DNA of 64,000 bases. Source: Lepidonotus clava. Its lineage: Eukaryota > Annelida > Polychaeta > Phyllodocida > Polynoidae. The stretch is from contig OW387150.1 in NCBI GenBank assembly GCA_936440205.1, forward strand, positions 14,234,152 through 14,298,151, given 5' to 3'. Position 1 is the first letter of the stretch; each line of letters opens with the position of its first letter. A program made the position numbers and the translations under genes. Under the pieces are notes generated by a model that saw only the letters and a list, made by a program, of their open reading frames with translations, had not been told where the DNA came from and did no database searches. Below are positions 1-12,202 of the stretch, piece by piece.

Positions 1-84
1 AGTATTTTGGACTTCATTAAAAGGTTATCAGGTACATACTTTACTTCGCTTACACAGCATATATATCGAAAGTGAATTGATATA

Positions 85-288
85 CCGTAAAATCCCTGAT
101 TTAAGCCGCGTCTTAAATTAGGGTTATTTCAGAAGTAAGAGTCAATTAGGCCTCCACTTAAAGGGTGCGGCTTAAATTAGGGGTTTACACAAGCTTGAAT
201 TCAATGGCATCCCTGAACATTTCTTAGGAACAAATACCCAAAGATAGCCCCAAAAGTAAGGGTGCGGCTCAAATTAGGGACTTTACTG
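85..288. mobile_element. Short TA-flanked inverted-repeat element (mariner-like MITE)
   Basis: TA|CCGTAAAATCCCTGATTT at the left is inverted as AAATTAGGGACTTTACTG|TA at the right; the match continues inward through AGCCGC. TA duplications and 204-bp length suit a non-autonomous Tc1/mariner element. The interior repeats GGGTGCGGCT(T/C)AAATTAGG. Confidence 0.65.
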
Positions 289-890
289 TACCTGGAATGT
301 GTATATTCAACGTACAATGACAATATTGGGGTTGATGATCTTTTTAAACTGAGCCGTACTCATTAAATATGCCAGTTGATGGCCAAGTCGTACCTAAACA
401 GTGATCCAGCGGAAAGAACTACTGCAAGCAAATCTGATATACTTAGGAGGAAGTTCAGATCCACCCCATCCCCAACCCCACCCCCTTTCCACCTTAAGTT
501 TGGCGCGTTTGTGAAGTTCATACATAATTGTTAACTATCAAATGTGACAAAATTTAATATCTGACGTCGGGCAAGATATCCCCGATATTGAAATCTTTTA
601 TATTCAATTATTTTTGTATTTTATTTTGTGTGGGGTGCACATGAGTTGCGCACCATGTAGCCGATGCCCTCACTCTAGGTAGCTCAGCAGGTTTTTGTCT
701 AAATGTCCCCGGCTGATACCGTGCTGAGTAACCTTCAACCTACCGATAATCTAAAACTCCTTGGTGGTCCAAACGTACAGTATAAGAAACTGAGCGATAC
801 CAGATTGATATAAATTTAGCAATTTGAAGTCACTCGTATGAAATGTACCTACAAGTATACATTTATCATATCGTAATCATTATATAATAA
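289..890. other. Intergenic, nothing recognised
   Basis: AT-rich with a C-rich patch near 463-490. No exon-like or repeat structure seen. Confidence 0.5.
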
Positions 891-1107
891 CAGTGTCCGA
901 AATTAAGGTTTAAATCTATGCACACGCCGGGTGCATAGTTTTGAAAAGTATGCACCCGGGAGCCTGTCTGTGCACCCTCAGTGATATAAGGCTATTTATG
1001 ATATCAAAAATATATGCATCTGCCGGGTGCACACTTTGAAAAATCATGCACCCTGATGCAAAAACATGCACCTCGGGTGCAGGGTGCACCCTTAATTTCG
1101 GACACTG
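891..1107. mobile_element. 217-bp inverted-repeat element, family 1, copy 1
   Basis: It begins CAGTGTCCGAAATTAAGG and ends CTTAATTTCGGACACTG, flanked by a perfect 5-bp duplication AATAA (886-890 and 1108-1112). The interior is rich in TGCACCCGGG/CGGGTGCA palindromes. A second copy of exactly the same length is at 3971-4187. The terminal CAGTG and 5-bp duplication suggest a non-autonomous hAT5-like element; Transib also makes 5-bp duplications. Confidence 0.85.
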
Positions 1108-3970
1108 AATAAAGAAAATTGTAATGTGCATAATACAAGTGCAAATGAAAAGAATTTGTCAAACACTTAATTAGTATCGGGCCTAATATAGGCCTACATT
1201 CAGGCCGGAGGTGGTCAGGCCAATCCTTTGTCAGTTTCTTTAACAAATTTATGGCATCGTAACCATAATATTGGGTATAATCAAACACCTTTTTGAAACA
1301 CATAATATACATTTAAACTACAGAACGACTACTCTCTTCAACTACACGTTGTTAAAAGAAGAAAAATAACCCACCCCAAACCACAATGCTGGCACTTCCA
1401 ATTACTCATTTCAAACAAACACAGACTCTCCATTGGAGTCTCGACATCTGTGGAGTGAGGCTTTCTATTTTACACGAGTTTTACACGAGTTGGAAAAACC
1501 TCCCCGATCTGGGACCCCCCCTCCCCCCGCCACTAGTGGTCAGGTGTTTATACCCGGGGTAAAGTTTACGTCAAGGTGACGTCAGTATACGTCGTCACCT
1601 GGAGGCACTGGCGCCGCTGCTGCCATCTGCTGGCCTATTTTTACCACCGTAAAGTGGCGGGGGATGTTTTCTATTTAGATGGGTTTACCGTAAACTTTAC
1701 CATTATACTGTATTGTAAATGTCATTTTGTAAATGTAAGGTTTTTGTGTAGTCTGTGGGTGTAGGTTTCTGTATTGGTAAATAATGTTTATGAGTTTTTG
1801 TTTTTTTTGGGTGTTTAGGGAATAATATATCTAGACGGATTTAGTGTGAATAATTTTTCCCCCCTAGATTTTCGCGTTGAGAAATGATTTATGAGTATTT
1901 GATGATGTTTTTGGTTGTTGAATAATCGGTTAGAGTTTGTAGATTTTCGGATTGGTGAATACTTTATCAGTGTATGTAGATTCTTGGGACCAGGCCTAAT
2001 CTATTAGTAGGCCTATTAATGTGGGTCGATTCTCGAGGTTATTCACGATTTATACTATTAATATCAGTAAAATCTGAATGAATTAAGGAAAACCATAATG
2101 ATAGAAAAATATTCCTGTGAGAAACCAATCAAAAGCCAATCTGTCAAAACCAAACCAGTGTTGGACGAACAAATTTGCTATTATTAATTTTTTTTAAAAA
2201 GTCTTCTGGGAAATTATCAATAGCGACCAAAGTTTCTTGGAAACATTATTCTGTTGCTATTAATACTTACATGACCTATTCTTCTAACTATAATCGTCTC
2301 GTGACAGTCTATTTCTGATATGAGTTACTTCCAATTTCTCGATAATTGATCAACCTAAAGATGATGAGTCTGGAAATGAAATGGGCTTAATTATGATTGA
2401 TTTTCCAACAATTTTGGATCACAAACGTCTATTCAAATATGTTATAATATGCCAGAGATAATTCATATTTCCTGGAATCTATATGTAAAAGGCACCTCGC
2501 ATGTTATTTTACAGACTCTCTTGGAATATATTTATAGGTGATATTCGTCAGTAAGACTACATTCCCAAGGTTGTTTCCAGTTTAGCAATTCCAGGATCCC
2601 AACTGTTCGATACATACTTTCTCCTACTTTTGTAGGATTTCCTACTTTTTGATGATTTTTGTAATTGCACAACCGATTTTCCTACATCATTGTATTAGCG
2701 CATTTTTGGTCGAGTTTCAAGCTATTAAGTATATTTAACAATATCAATGTCAGGAATACAGGATATCTCTTCTCATAGTTGCTTCTGATACAAATAATAG
2801 GAAAAGTGTTTCCTACCTTTTCATCGGTCGTGTGTGACATCTCTGGTAGTTTACGAGACAATTGTTTTGTTGTTGACTTTTTATATTTCTTAACTATTGT
2901 CATTTCAGAGGACATGATCTTCCGTATACATAGATTACACTCATTTATATAGATAAAAAGTAATAGAGGTTGTGAAAGAATTCTGAAATAATTACCATAA
3001 TATCCAATATCTCATATCACAGAGAAGGAGGGACCTGAACAAAATATGTACTACCACATGTTCAGAAAAAGAAGTACGAGTACCTGTTGCAAATCTGAGA
3101 AGAACGTGGATTTGTTAGATCTATGTACTGCTATGGGTGTAATTTATAAAGAATATAAATTCCCTGGAATTAAAACGGCCGGTATTAAATATAGGCAAAA
3201 AAATCAATTAAGTTTGACGTGATAAAGATATTTTAGAAAGCATCACAAGGAGCCTGAACTAAGATAAATACTCAGAATTGTTATTTTCCGATGATTATCT
3301 AATTAGTGCGTAGTGTACTATTAATAGTGAGGTTTGTATTGTTGTGCTAATAAAATCAGCCGTACCAGAATAAATACACGTGGGCTATGATATGATGAGA
3401 CCCATATGAAAGGTGCTATATTAATAACATGGCTCATACTACACGGTTATTCTTGGGTGGCGTGGGTATTTATAGATTTTCCTTTTGTCATGGTAACATT
3501 GCGTGGGATACATCGTCGTCTGAGGTGGGTTCGTGTGGGGCCTGGGGGGTGGGGGCGGGGTTCTACCTCCAGCGTGTATACACTGTTTGCACTGAGACAA
3601 ACGCACGTATGGAATGCATACAATGATGCAGCACTTATTAAGGTTACACCAGAGGTGATACTTTTGCAGCTATACATGTTATTTCGCATGGATGGTTGCG
3701 CTATGCCACATACAATTGTACAGATAGCAGATATTTTTGGTTTGGCATTAGAATGAATGATTGAGTGATGGATGTTTTATGCTGTACCAACAGCCAGGGT
3801 AATTTTTCACAGTGAAAACAAGTTCGGGCAAATTCAGACTTTTCAGGCACATGTTTTGACTTGGTCAGTCTTTGGTGATCATATCTATGTCTATGAGATG
3901 AGGGTGATAGGATGGGCAAACAGCAGGGGATCAACACCGGAAATCATTCTTGCTGTACCTCATATCTTAG
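1108..3970. other. Intergenic; possible small inverted-repeat element at about 1551-1710
   Basis: GGTAAAGTTTACG (1558-1570) recurs inverted as CGTAAACTTTACC (1690-1702), with similar outer bases, so a ~150-bp element is possible. A full palindromic CRE-like TGACGTCA lies near 1577. The rest is AT-rich with no coding signal. Confidence 0.35.
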
Positions 3971-4187
3971 CAGTGTTCGAAATTAACGGTGCGCCCTGCG
4001 CCCGACGCGCACGATTCAGCCGTCGGGTGCACACTTTTTGGTAGTGTGCACCCGGTGTGTGCACGTTTTTTTCAGTTAATTCTATACCCCTATATTAGGG
4101 GTGTGCATGGACAAGGTCCCGGGTGCATATTTTTTAGGCCTCTGCACCCGGTTGGTGCACAAAATAAATACTTAATTTCGAACACTG
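3971..4187. mobile_element. 217-bp inverted-repeat element, family 1, copy 2
   Basis: Ends CAGTGTTCGAAATTAA / TTAATTTCGAACACTG, with 5-bp duplication CTTAG (3966-3970 and 4188-4192). Same length and internal TGCACCC palindromes as copy 1, but interior bases differ noticeably. Confidence 0.85.
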
Positions 4188-4192
4188 CTTAG

Positions 4193-6441
4193 TGAACCCA
4201 GACACTAACTGCAAATCAAACCCAATGAACCACTTGGTCAGTGCTGGGTTCTCTCCCCCCCCCCCCCCCTATTGTAGCCTTTCACAGTCAGCAGGGGCTA
4301 CTGGAGGCCTATATTCTTCCATGGAGACTAAAATATTTTAGTCTCCATGATTCTTCCCAGGAGCAGAAGCCCAACGTGGTAACCCCACAGGGGTTTAGCA
4401 TTAGAACCATAGGTGACACCTCTGCAACCGTACAGTCATGTTATTTAGCATTCTGTACAATGCCACACATATGGCTACAACTGCCCAGAAGGAGACTTGT
4501 ATAGATTGTAAGGTTACATACTTATCATAAGTGAATTTCTGTAGCCATACATGTCATTTTGCATTTATGGTTACACTAGCCATACAAATTGATACATCTG
4601 CACCGAACATATGTGGTTAACCCTGTAACGATGACAATGCATAATGTTGCCGGACACGTCATTTCATTTATGGTTACAATTTGCCATGTTCGGCTACGTC
4701 TATACAGGGAGAAGACATATAGCGTTAAACATTGTAACCGTGGTAGCATTTTTGTGGCCGCTCATCTCACACCAGTAATCACACGGGCCTTATTCTTAAC
4801 CATACCCTTTTTGTAACCATACATGCAATCATACAATGTAATCATACACACCAAAAAAGCCCCCATCACATCTCAGCGCCATCGCAGTGCGAATACCCCC
4901 CTCCAGGGTAGATGTGTTATAAGTGAGATGTGGGAGGGAGGGGGGGGGGGGGGTAGCAGCAGCCGTAGTATTTGTCACCCACCCACACTCTGTTTGACTT
5001 GCTTAATTGGTTCTCACGTCAGCCAACACGGCCTGTGATTTATATATAGTCGTTCTAGCCGGGTACAGAATGCGGAGACAGGTCTGTATGCTCAGCCCCC
5101 GGACAGGCCCGACTCCCAGACACGTACCGGTATTGTATCAGGCAGCAGAGGGGTGCAGGCCAGACTCAGCAATCGGGATCGGCACGGGGCCTTATCAATC
5201 AGGATTCCTACATCAGAGAACCTATCAGAAGGCGAGATTAAGGCGGATTTAGGCGCTGGAGCGGGGGTGGATATAGGAATTTTAGTCTGGTATAGGCTGG
5301 AGAGAAACATGGTTCATTGGGCGGTTGTAGCATGATTGGAAATATTCAGGACTCAAAGATATTGGCATTTTCCGATCATTTTTAAGCACTACACTGCTTT
5401 TAAAACAAGTTAGTTTAATACATGCATGTTTCAATTAAGAGTTCTACAATTTTGATTTATTGGGATATGAGGATTCAGGATACTGAAAAAACAAATTTAT
5501 TAGAAACTCGCCCAATAAACTTTAAAAATCAATCAGTATTTTTGTTTCTGTAAACAAAAGGAAACCTCGATGTTCACTAGACAATATAATCATAAAAAAT
5601 ATTGAAATTTGACCTTTACATCTTGCATGATTAAATATTGGCCTACAATGTACAAAGAATATTGCCTTGTAGCCTCCACAAACGTACTTGAAAACTAAAA
5701 AGGGACCTCGAAAAAGTGAGTTTAGCAAACTCGAATCCAGCAGCCGCGTGTAGCGAACCGCAGGCATGCAGACACCCACGCCTTCCTCCAGGGTTGCCTG
5801 CCCTGGTCCAGGGTGCGGGGTTACCACCCCTCCGTCTGACGGGCCCCCAGCTAACCACAGCCTCCAGCAGCTAGGTGTTAACCTGTTATTTGGGCCGTGG
5901 AGCCGGTCCAGGCGGCATCCAGGGCACGTGTTGTAAGGTGGGCATGATCTAAGCCTGCACCGACTGAACCCACAACAGGGGGGTTACATGTGTTCAGGCC
6001 TTAAACATGGATTCTCAGTGTTTTGCGGGAGAAGAGGGGTACACAGGCTTAATAATAATATAGTATATAACAAGATTTTGTTCTGTTGAGTCGACTAGGC
6101 TTAACATAGGATATAACAAGATTTTGTTCTTGAAAATCTGTGGAGTCGACCATGAAAAACTTATCTTTCCTAGAACATCCTAGAGCAGAAATTATTTCAG
6201 GCTTTAGTGGTTCACAGACGTTTTCTTGATTTTTTTTGCACTAGCCCAGATTAGAATAATACATTATTTATGCATGCTTTATATCTATGGTCTCAAGATT
6301 TCAAGCTACATATAAAAGGCTAATCGTGGCGAAGAAACAGCATTTCATGGCATTTATTATGTAGACTAGTGTTCAAAGTTGCGCCTGCTAGTAGCTCAAA
6401 AATTACACTAGCCTGGTGGAATTACTAGGTAATGGTAACTA
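4193..6441. other. Intergenic, degenerate repeats
   Basis: It holds homopolymer C (4254-4269) and G (4939-4952) runs. Around 3660-4820 a loose motif (CCATACATGTCATTTTGCAT..ATGGTTACA) recurs several times. The GC-rich patch 5720-5900 shows no coding support. Confidence 0.35.
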
Positions 6442-6876
6442 TTAAAGGTGAAGCGCAAAGGAAAAAACGAAAATGCCAAATATGGTACAAATCTCTTAAT
6501 TGATGCATATCATTAGGAGCATTAGACTAAAATCAGCATACATTGAAAATATGATAAGCTAAATAAGCTTTTGTTGGGAGTATGAATACACTCTCACAGC
6601 TTATCTCACAGGGCTGTGATGTCATCTATGCTCTCAGTCACAGGTGACTGTGTGTGCAGTCACCCATAGCAATAGCCTTATCAGCATACCCTACAGGTGT
6701 GAAAGAGCCTAGATGACGTCACCTACCCTCAGTAGAAGCCACTATGTAACTTAATTTTTAAATGTCAATATCTCCTATATTTATGACATGTTAAAAGAGT
6801 TTTTGCAGATATATGTAGAGAAATACATATTCAGTATAATATGGAAATTTAAATTGCCTTTGCGGTTCTCCTTTAA
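6442..6876. mobile_element. 435-bp inverted-repeat element with TTAA ends
   Basis: Left end TTAAAGGTGAAGCGCAAAGG, right end the inverse of TTAAAGGAGAACCGCAAAGG (2 mismatches in 20). TTAA at both edges suggests a piggyBac-like insertion site. An internal GTGATGTCATCT is mirrored by AGATGACGTCAC. Confidence 0.6.
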
Positions 6877-7825
6877 GGTAAACCCTTGTTTGAGACATTC
6901 TAAAACAAAACATCTTATATTTTTCCTCATGTTTTTTGCATCATATAGATATCAATCCTTTTCTTTCTTTCTTGTATTCTATGCCTTCTCTATTAATACC
7001 CTGTATAATAATGGTTGCCGATTCCGACTTAAACTACAGAGGCTGAGAAAATTGCCTATCATATATTTATGACTGCAATCTCCTCACTTAATCTCTCTTT
7101 GAACCCGCTACAATTGTTCCAGGTCTTGTATCGATCGGAGAAGTTAACTATCATTGTGGTTCCTACATGTAATATGCAGGCCGACTGCTACCCAGACTGG
7201 GTGCCGAGACAAAATGAACCGTATGAATAAAACAATAAAAACCCTACTGAGCAGGGTCGATATATTGTACAAGAATTCAGGGTCCAGTTGGGCCCACAAC
7301 CTATCGTATTTAGGGACCCAAATCACGGTTCCCTGTACCACAAGTCTAAAATTTATTATTTCTTTGAAGCCAGTTGAGCCCCTTGCACTTGAAATCTGGG
7401 GCCCTACAGATTATTTAGGGCCTTGGGCCCCCGGGCCCGTGCTATTTCGAGCCCTGCTGAGAGACGATAGCTGTGGGGATAGGAAAGAGTAAGGAGGGGA
7501 GGCAATGGTTGGTAGGTTGTCATAGGCTTAACAGGAGTGGGTTTTGAGGAAGGAGTAGGCAGGGGAGGGGTGGGGAGAAGGGGGAGAGAGAGAGGGGAGG
7601 GGGTCACAATCAATAATATGCCCGGAGCATGCGCAGCCGAGGGGAGTTTAATTCATCATTTGGAGGCAGGACAAAAAGACGTGTATTTGAGAAGTCGGCG
7701 AATCTATTTTTAGTCTCAGGCAATTGAACTTTATCGACGAACGCCTTCCCCCAATCGGTGTTTTTTCCCTTCACCCCTGGCCTCGCCACCGGCGGAAGCC
7801 ACTCGGTGGCTTCTCACTCTTCAAC
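6877..7825. other. Intergenic, nothing firm
   Basis: A Pro/Gly-like GC stretch at 7380-7450 and a purine-rich stretch at 7490-7610 make open frames by composition. No homology is recognised. Confidence 0.35.
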
Positions 7826-8120
7826 TGCTTCTCTTACAGATACAAGGGCTCTGCAAGTGGTGTATATGGCTTCTCTTACAGACGGGTAGTTTCTCTTGGT
7901 ATCATATGGCTTCTTTACAGATTTGTAGTTTCTCCTCGAGACATGGCTTCTCTTACAGACTCGTAGTTTTTCCTGGATACCTATGGCTTCTCTTACATAC
8001 GGTAGTTCTCCTCGATATCTAAGGTTTTTCTTACAGAAATATAGTTCTCCAATCACCCTCTGGCTTCCCTTACAGACACATTGTTTCTCCAAGTAACCTA
8101 TGGCTTCACTTGTGGCTTCC
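7826..8120. repeat. Minisatellite, unit about 39 bp
   Basis: Six or seven diverged copies of a unit opening ATGGCTTCTCTTACAGAC and continuing GTAGTTTCTCCT. Since 39 is a multiple of 3, it produces a 139-codon open frame on the - strand with a 13-residue repeat; this is a by-product, not a gene. Confidence 0.75.
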
Positions 8121-9075
8121 ATATGTGGTTGGTGGCTTCCCCTACAACAAATACCAATATACTGTTCCACGGTGTTCCTAACAGTTATATAGATTCCCCA
8201 AGAAGGCTCGTCATTTATGACACTAATATACATGTCTTAGAAACCAAACACCCCTTTACGAATCTTTGAAAACAAAAGTCCCTTTATATATATATTCATA
8301 CAATGATTTCTGAGAATCCATGGCTTCTAAATCTTACTATCACCCCATAACTTCCTTAAAAACACCGATACCCTACTCCAAAGCAATCTGAACCTCCCTC
8401 CACCTACTCCTATTTTTGGCTGGTCTCAGAATTGGAAGTGGCCGCGCAGGGCAGTTGTCTTTAATGACGGTCGGCGGTCAGAGTCAACTGATTAGTCCGT
8501 TGTTTCCCGCAGTTTATGGCCTCCGGGGGGCCCCGTGGCGTCCACCCGATTCCCCTCTTACCGTCACCGATGGCCTCTCATTGTAGGCAAGCAACCACTA
8601 GCTGTGTCTAGTGGCTTTCTGTAGGATTTGTTATTGGGTTTTTCTTGATTTTTCTGTTGGATTTTAATGTTTTGAGGGGAATTTTATGAATTTTAATCAC
8701 TTGGAAGTGTAGGTTATGTACTTCTGATTACCTATTAGAATTACTTTGTTCCCTTGCCGTTCTTGCAATTGTTATATATAATTCCATAGTTTTCTTCAGT
8801 CTCATACATGATAGTTTTCTTAGATGATTATTTTAAAAGATAAGGGAAAGCAAAAGAAAGATCATCAACCAGAATGCTGCTTGCTTGCTGATATACCTAC
8901 CACCTACCTCTCTCTATCTCTGTACCTACAAGTAGAACCCTCACTTATCTGACAATTATTATTTCAACGTAGTTATTGCAGCAACTTTTTTAATTGCGTT
9001 ACTTAAAGCATGTGTATTTTTGCCTTTTGATACGTTTTCTAGAGAAATGTTGAGTCCAATATTGGAGAATAGCAC
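8121..9075. other. Intergenic, nothing recognised
   Basis: A moderately GC-rich patch at 8430-8600 shows no reading frame of note. Confidence 0.4.
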
Positions 9076-9789
9076 TTAAGGATAGACACCAGTGGTATAG
9101 GTGTCAATGGCGCAACTCTCTTTGATCAAAATTGCAAGATCTGTGCCAAATAGTATTACTTGATAGACAACATCATTTGATAGCCAATAAACAACCATAT
9201 CTATTGATATAACTTATATGAAAATAGGCAAAACTATGTTTGTAGGGTATGAAAGCAAACTTGAAAATCATGATTTTCAAATCTATTTTTTGAACATTGA
9301 TATCTCACTTAATATTTAACCTAGAGCTTTGAAATTTTTGGTAGATCTTCTTGACATATAAAGGGAGGGAAGCGTGTCTCAGATTTTTGATATAGTATTT
9401 AGTTATGATTTTATAAAATGTAGAAAATGGAAATGCATAAAAATTTAGAAAAGTTTCCCGTTTTTGGTCATAAAATCAGAACTAGGACCTAAATAAAAAA
9501 TCTGATACACGCTTCCCTGCATATGATTGTTATGAAGGTGTATGTGAAATCTTAACCCCTTAGGTTAAGTATTAACCGAGATATTGCTGTTCAAAAAATA
9601 AAAGTGAAAAAATCAGTTTAAAATTGATAAAATCTCAGTTTTCAATTACTTAATCATTCTTTTGGGATCAATAGATAGAGAAAAATATGAGCTTTTAAAT
9701 GGTGTAAAGGTTGTTAGGATCAGAGCATTATTAAAGAATTCATAGATGATTTCTTGAAATGGCCGTTGACCACTGGTGTCTATCCTTAA
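9076..9789. mobile_element. 714-bp foldback element with TTAA ends
   Basis: TTAAGGATAGACACCAGTGG at the left end is repeated inverted and perfectly at the right. The interior also folds on itself: ATTTTTTGAACA..TTAACCT near 9283-9325 pairs with the inverse near 9560-9600, and GGGAAGCGTGT (9368-) with ACACGCTTCCC (9506-). No protein is encoded. The TTAA flanks would fit a piggyBac-type insertion. Confidence 0.75.
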
Positions 9790-11390
9790 ATGTTTGGTCA
9801 CAGAATACAAGTTTGGCAACGCTTCCTTTATTTTCGCTGGCAGCAAATCATAGTAGTGGAAGAGGGTATAAGGAGGTTTCTATATAAATGTGAGACCGGA
9901 CAGAAATATCGTCCCTTCCTTCTCCCTATTCAGCCTACCGTAATCCATGTGTATAAACCCCATCTCATTCTAGCAGTGTGCTTTTGAAATGGCACTAAAA
10001 AGATAAACATATTCTTTTTATAAAAAAAGGGGGAATACGTTTTCAGCCTTTACAAAATGCTCCCTTATATGTAATAAGTACATACATATACAGTATATAA
10101 CGTCCAAAGTTATGGACAACGTACATTTTATATAAAAATGTATGAAATTATAATAAAGAATCAATACGTACTTTTAGTAACCCACGTTGAGTGTTGTGCT
10201 GTAAGACGAAATAGGGATTGGTTATAACTACCCAAAACTCTCTAACTACTGTAAGCAGCAACTCTAAACGGTTACATTGGTATTAAATATTTTCTTTTGT
10301 AGCCATTTTTTCCTGGAACATACAGATACAAATGCATTACAAGCGGAATTCTCTAAATAAACCAAATCATAATTAGCCACACCCAAAATCCATATAATCA
10401 ATCTAAAACATTGAGACCATTTACGGTCAGATCCATGTGAGTAGCTGAGATTTTACGGTGGTGTTGGCCGGCGGGGGCTAGTCCCAGTCTGCTCACAACT
10501 GGCAGTATTTACTCTGTCCTTCTCATGCGGCAGAGGCTAAAAGGGAGCAGCTCGTTGGTGCATGGGTCCACACGGAGGAGCTGCTCATTGACAGTCTTTA
10601 CAAGCGAGCGGCTCTGTAGTCATCGGCTCGCCTCGTGCTTAAGGATAGAGAACTGGGGGACTGGACTGGGGAGGCAATGCCTTGAATTATAGAAGTGGTC
10701 GCTGAACGGAAATATGGGAAAAACTGAGAAAATTGCATAAAATATTCCTGTCGGGAAAAACACAGATGGTTTCCCGAAACGCAGGGAAATATACAGAGAA
10801 TTAAGTTTATCGTGATTCTGGATTTCCTCATTCTAAAGTGTAGGACGTTTATCAAAACATTTCCCAATACGTGTAGTTTGGGTTTGCTTTGATTTCTTGC
10901 CAGCAAAGTTCAGAGTAATAATATTAGGAATTGACAAGGGATGATAGCTGTAATACAGACTATCTATGGTGTTTTTACTTGCCCTGACTTAATTACATTT
11001 CCAATTTGATGCACTGGGACATTTCCAATTTGATCGGTGCATTGCCGGGGTATTTTTCATTTCTGATTTAATCTATGTGTGCACAGATTTCTAGTGACGG
11101 CGACTGTAATACCAGTTTTATATTTCTGACCTAGAGGACAGGGTGACTAATATAACTAAAATGTTCTTTTTTACTCTTATTTCCACTTTGATATTCGCAA
11201 TGTAATCAACAGTTATTTTTTATCACTATCAACAGAAAATGCCAATATTGTGCATAACATCCATACAATAAAACATTATGTTTCGGGAGAGAATATAGCG
11301 TCAACAGTCCACTAAGTTCCAGGTGACACTCTTTCCTCTCACCCCTCCTACTCTTTAGTTGTAGTCCGTCCGCCTATCCTTAACTGAGGC
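9790..11390. other. Intergenic, nothing recognised
   Basis: AT-rich. No exon with a DGK start was found here. Confidence 0.4.
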
Positions 11391-11500
11391 TTTCTTGGCC
11401 GCGCGGCGGCGGCGGGGGCCGGCCTGTAGACGTTATTAGCGGAGTGTCTGTGAGCAGGTCGGCGGTCAGGGAGCGACTCGCCGTCCACGAGTAAGTGGTG
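11391..11500 (+). other. GC-rich patch with possible first (non-coding) exon donor
   Basis: A run of CGG repeats (GCGGCGGCGGCGGG) and high CpG ends in ACGA|GTAAGT near 11490. It could be an untranslated first exon of DGK or a CpG-rich promoter; no direct link to DGK is visible. Confidence 0.2.
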
Positions 11501-11529
11501 AGCATCTGGATGTGTGAGGCATGAGTCGC

Positions 11530-12140
11530 CTTGAATGAGGCGAGGAGGGGAGGCCGGGAGAGGAGTGGGAGAAGAGGGAGAGGAGGGGACAGGGAGAGAA
11601 GAGCAGGAGAGAAAGAGGCGACAGGAGGATGAGGGGAAGAGGGAGGGAGAGCAGGGGACAGAGAAGGAATAACAGGGGACAGGGAGAGAAAAGTAGGACA
11701 GATGAGTGGACAGGGAGAGGAGAACAGGGGAAAGAGGGAGGAGATCAGGGGACAGGGAGGGAGAGCAGGGGAGATTAGGTGACAGGGAAAGAAGATCAGG
11801 GGAGAGGGGGCGGATATCAGTGTACAGGGACAGAGAGAAGGGGCAATTATGGGAGAAAAGAATAGGGAACAGAGTGATAGGGAAAATCTGGGGACAGGAA
11901 GTGGGGACAGGAGAGATGACGGGATAGGTAGGGAGGAGCAGGGAACAGAGAGGGGAGATCGGGGAACAGGAAGGGATAATAGGAGAGGTTAGGGAACAGG
12001 GAAGGGGGAGGGGGGGGGGGGGGCAGAGAAGGGAGATCAAAGGAGTTAGGGAAGGGAGATCTGGAGACAGGAAAGGAAGATCGTTAATGAAGATGAGTTA
12101 ATATGAGACCACTGGGAAGAGTGTTCAGGGGACACAGAGG
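11530..12140 (+). repeat. Purine-rich tract, degenerate GGGACAGGGAGA repeats
   Basis: About 600 bases almost wholly A/G on the + strand, built from loose units such as AGGGGACAGGGAGAGAA and interrupted by a G run at 12007-12022. Such tracts can form triplex or quadruplex DNA. The 230-codon open frame on the - strand here is low-complexity Ser/Pro/Leu and not a gene. Confidence 0.8.
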
Positions 12141-12153
12141 AGATCCGGAGATG

Positions 12154-12202
12154 GTTGGTTGGTTATTGGTTGCTTTACGCCCTAATTAACAGCCAGGGTC
12201 AT
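12154..12202 (-). mobile_element. SINE-A, 5'-truncated 49-bp copy
   Basis: Only the tail is present: on - it reads ..GTTAATTAGGGCGTAAAGCA.. then AATAACCAACCAACC. It is flanked by a perfect 11-bp duplication ATCCGGAGATG (12143-12153 and 12203-12213), so it inserted as this short piece by LINE-type reverse transcription. Confidence 0.8.

Noticed and set aside
916-1131. Pair of similar small open frames in 916-1131 and 3989-4192 that look like a conserved peptide
   Set aside because: Both lie inside the two copies of the 217-bp inverted-repeat element; similarity comes from the repeat.
7814-8233. - strand 139-codon open frame with 13-residue repeats
   Set aside because: Fully explained by a 39-bp minisatellite whose unit is a multiple of three.
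11348-12040. Long - strand open frame (230 codons)
   Set aside because: It is the complement of the purine-rich tract; Ser/Pro/Leu low complexity with no domain.
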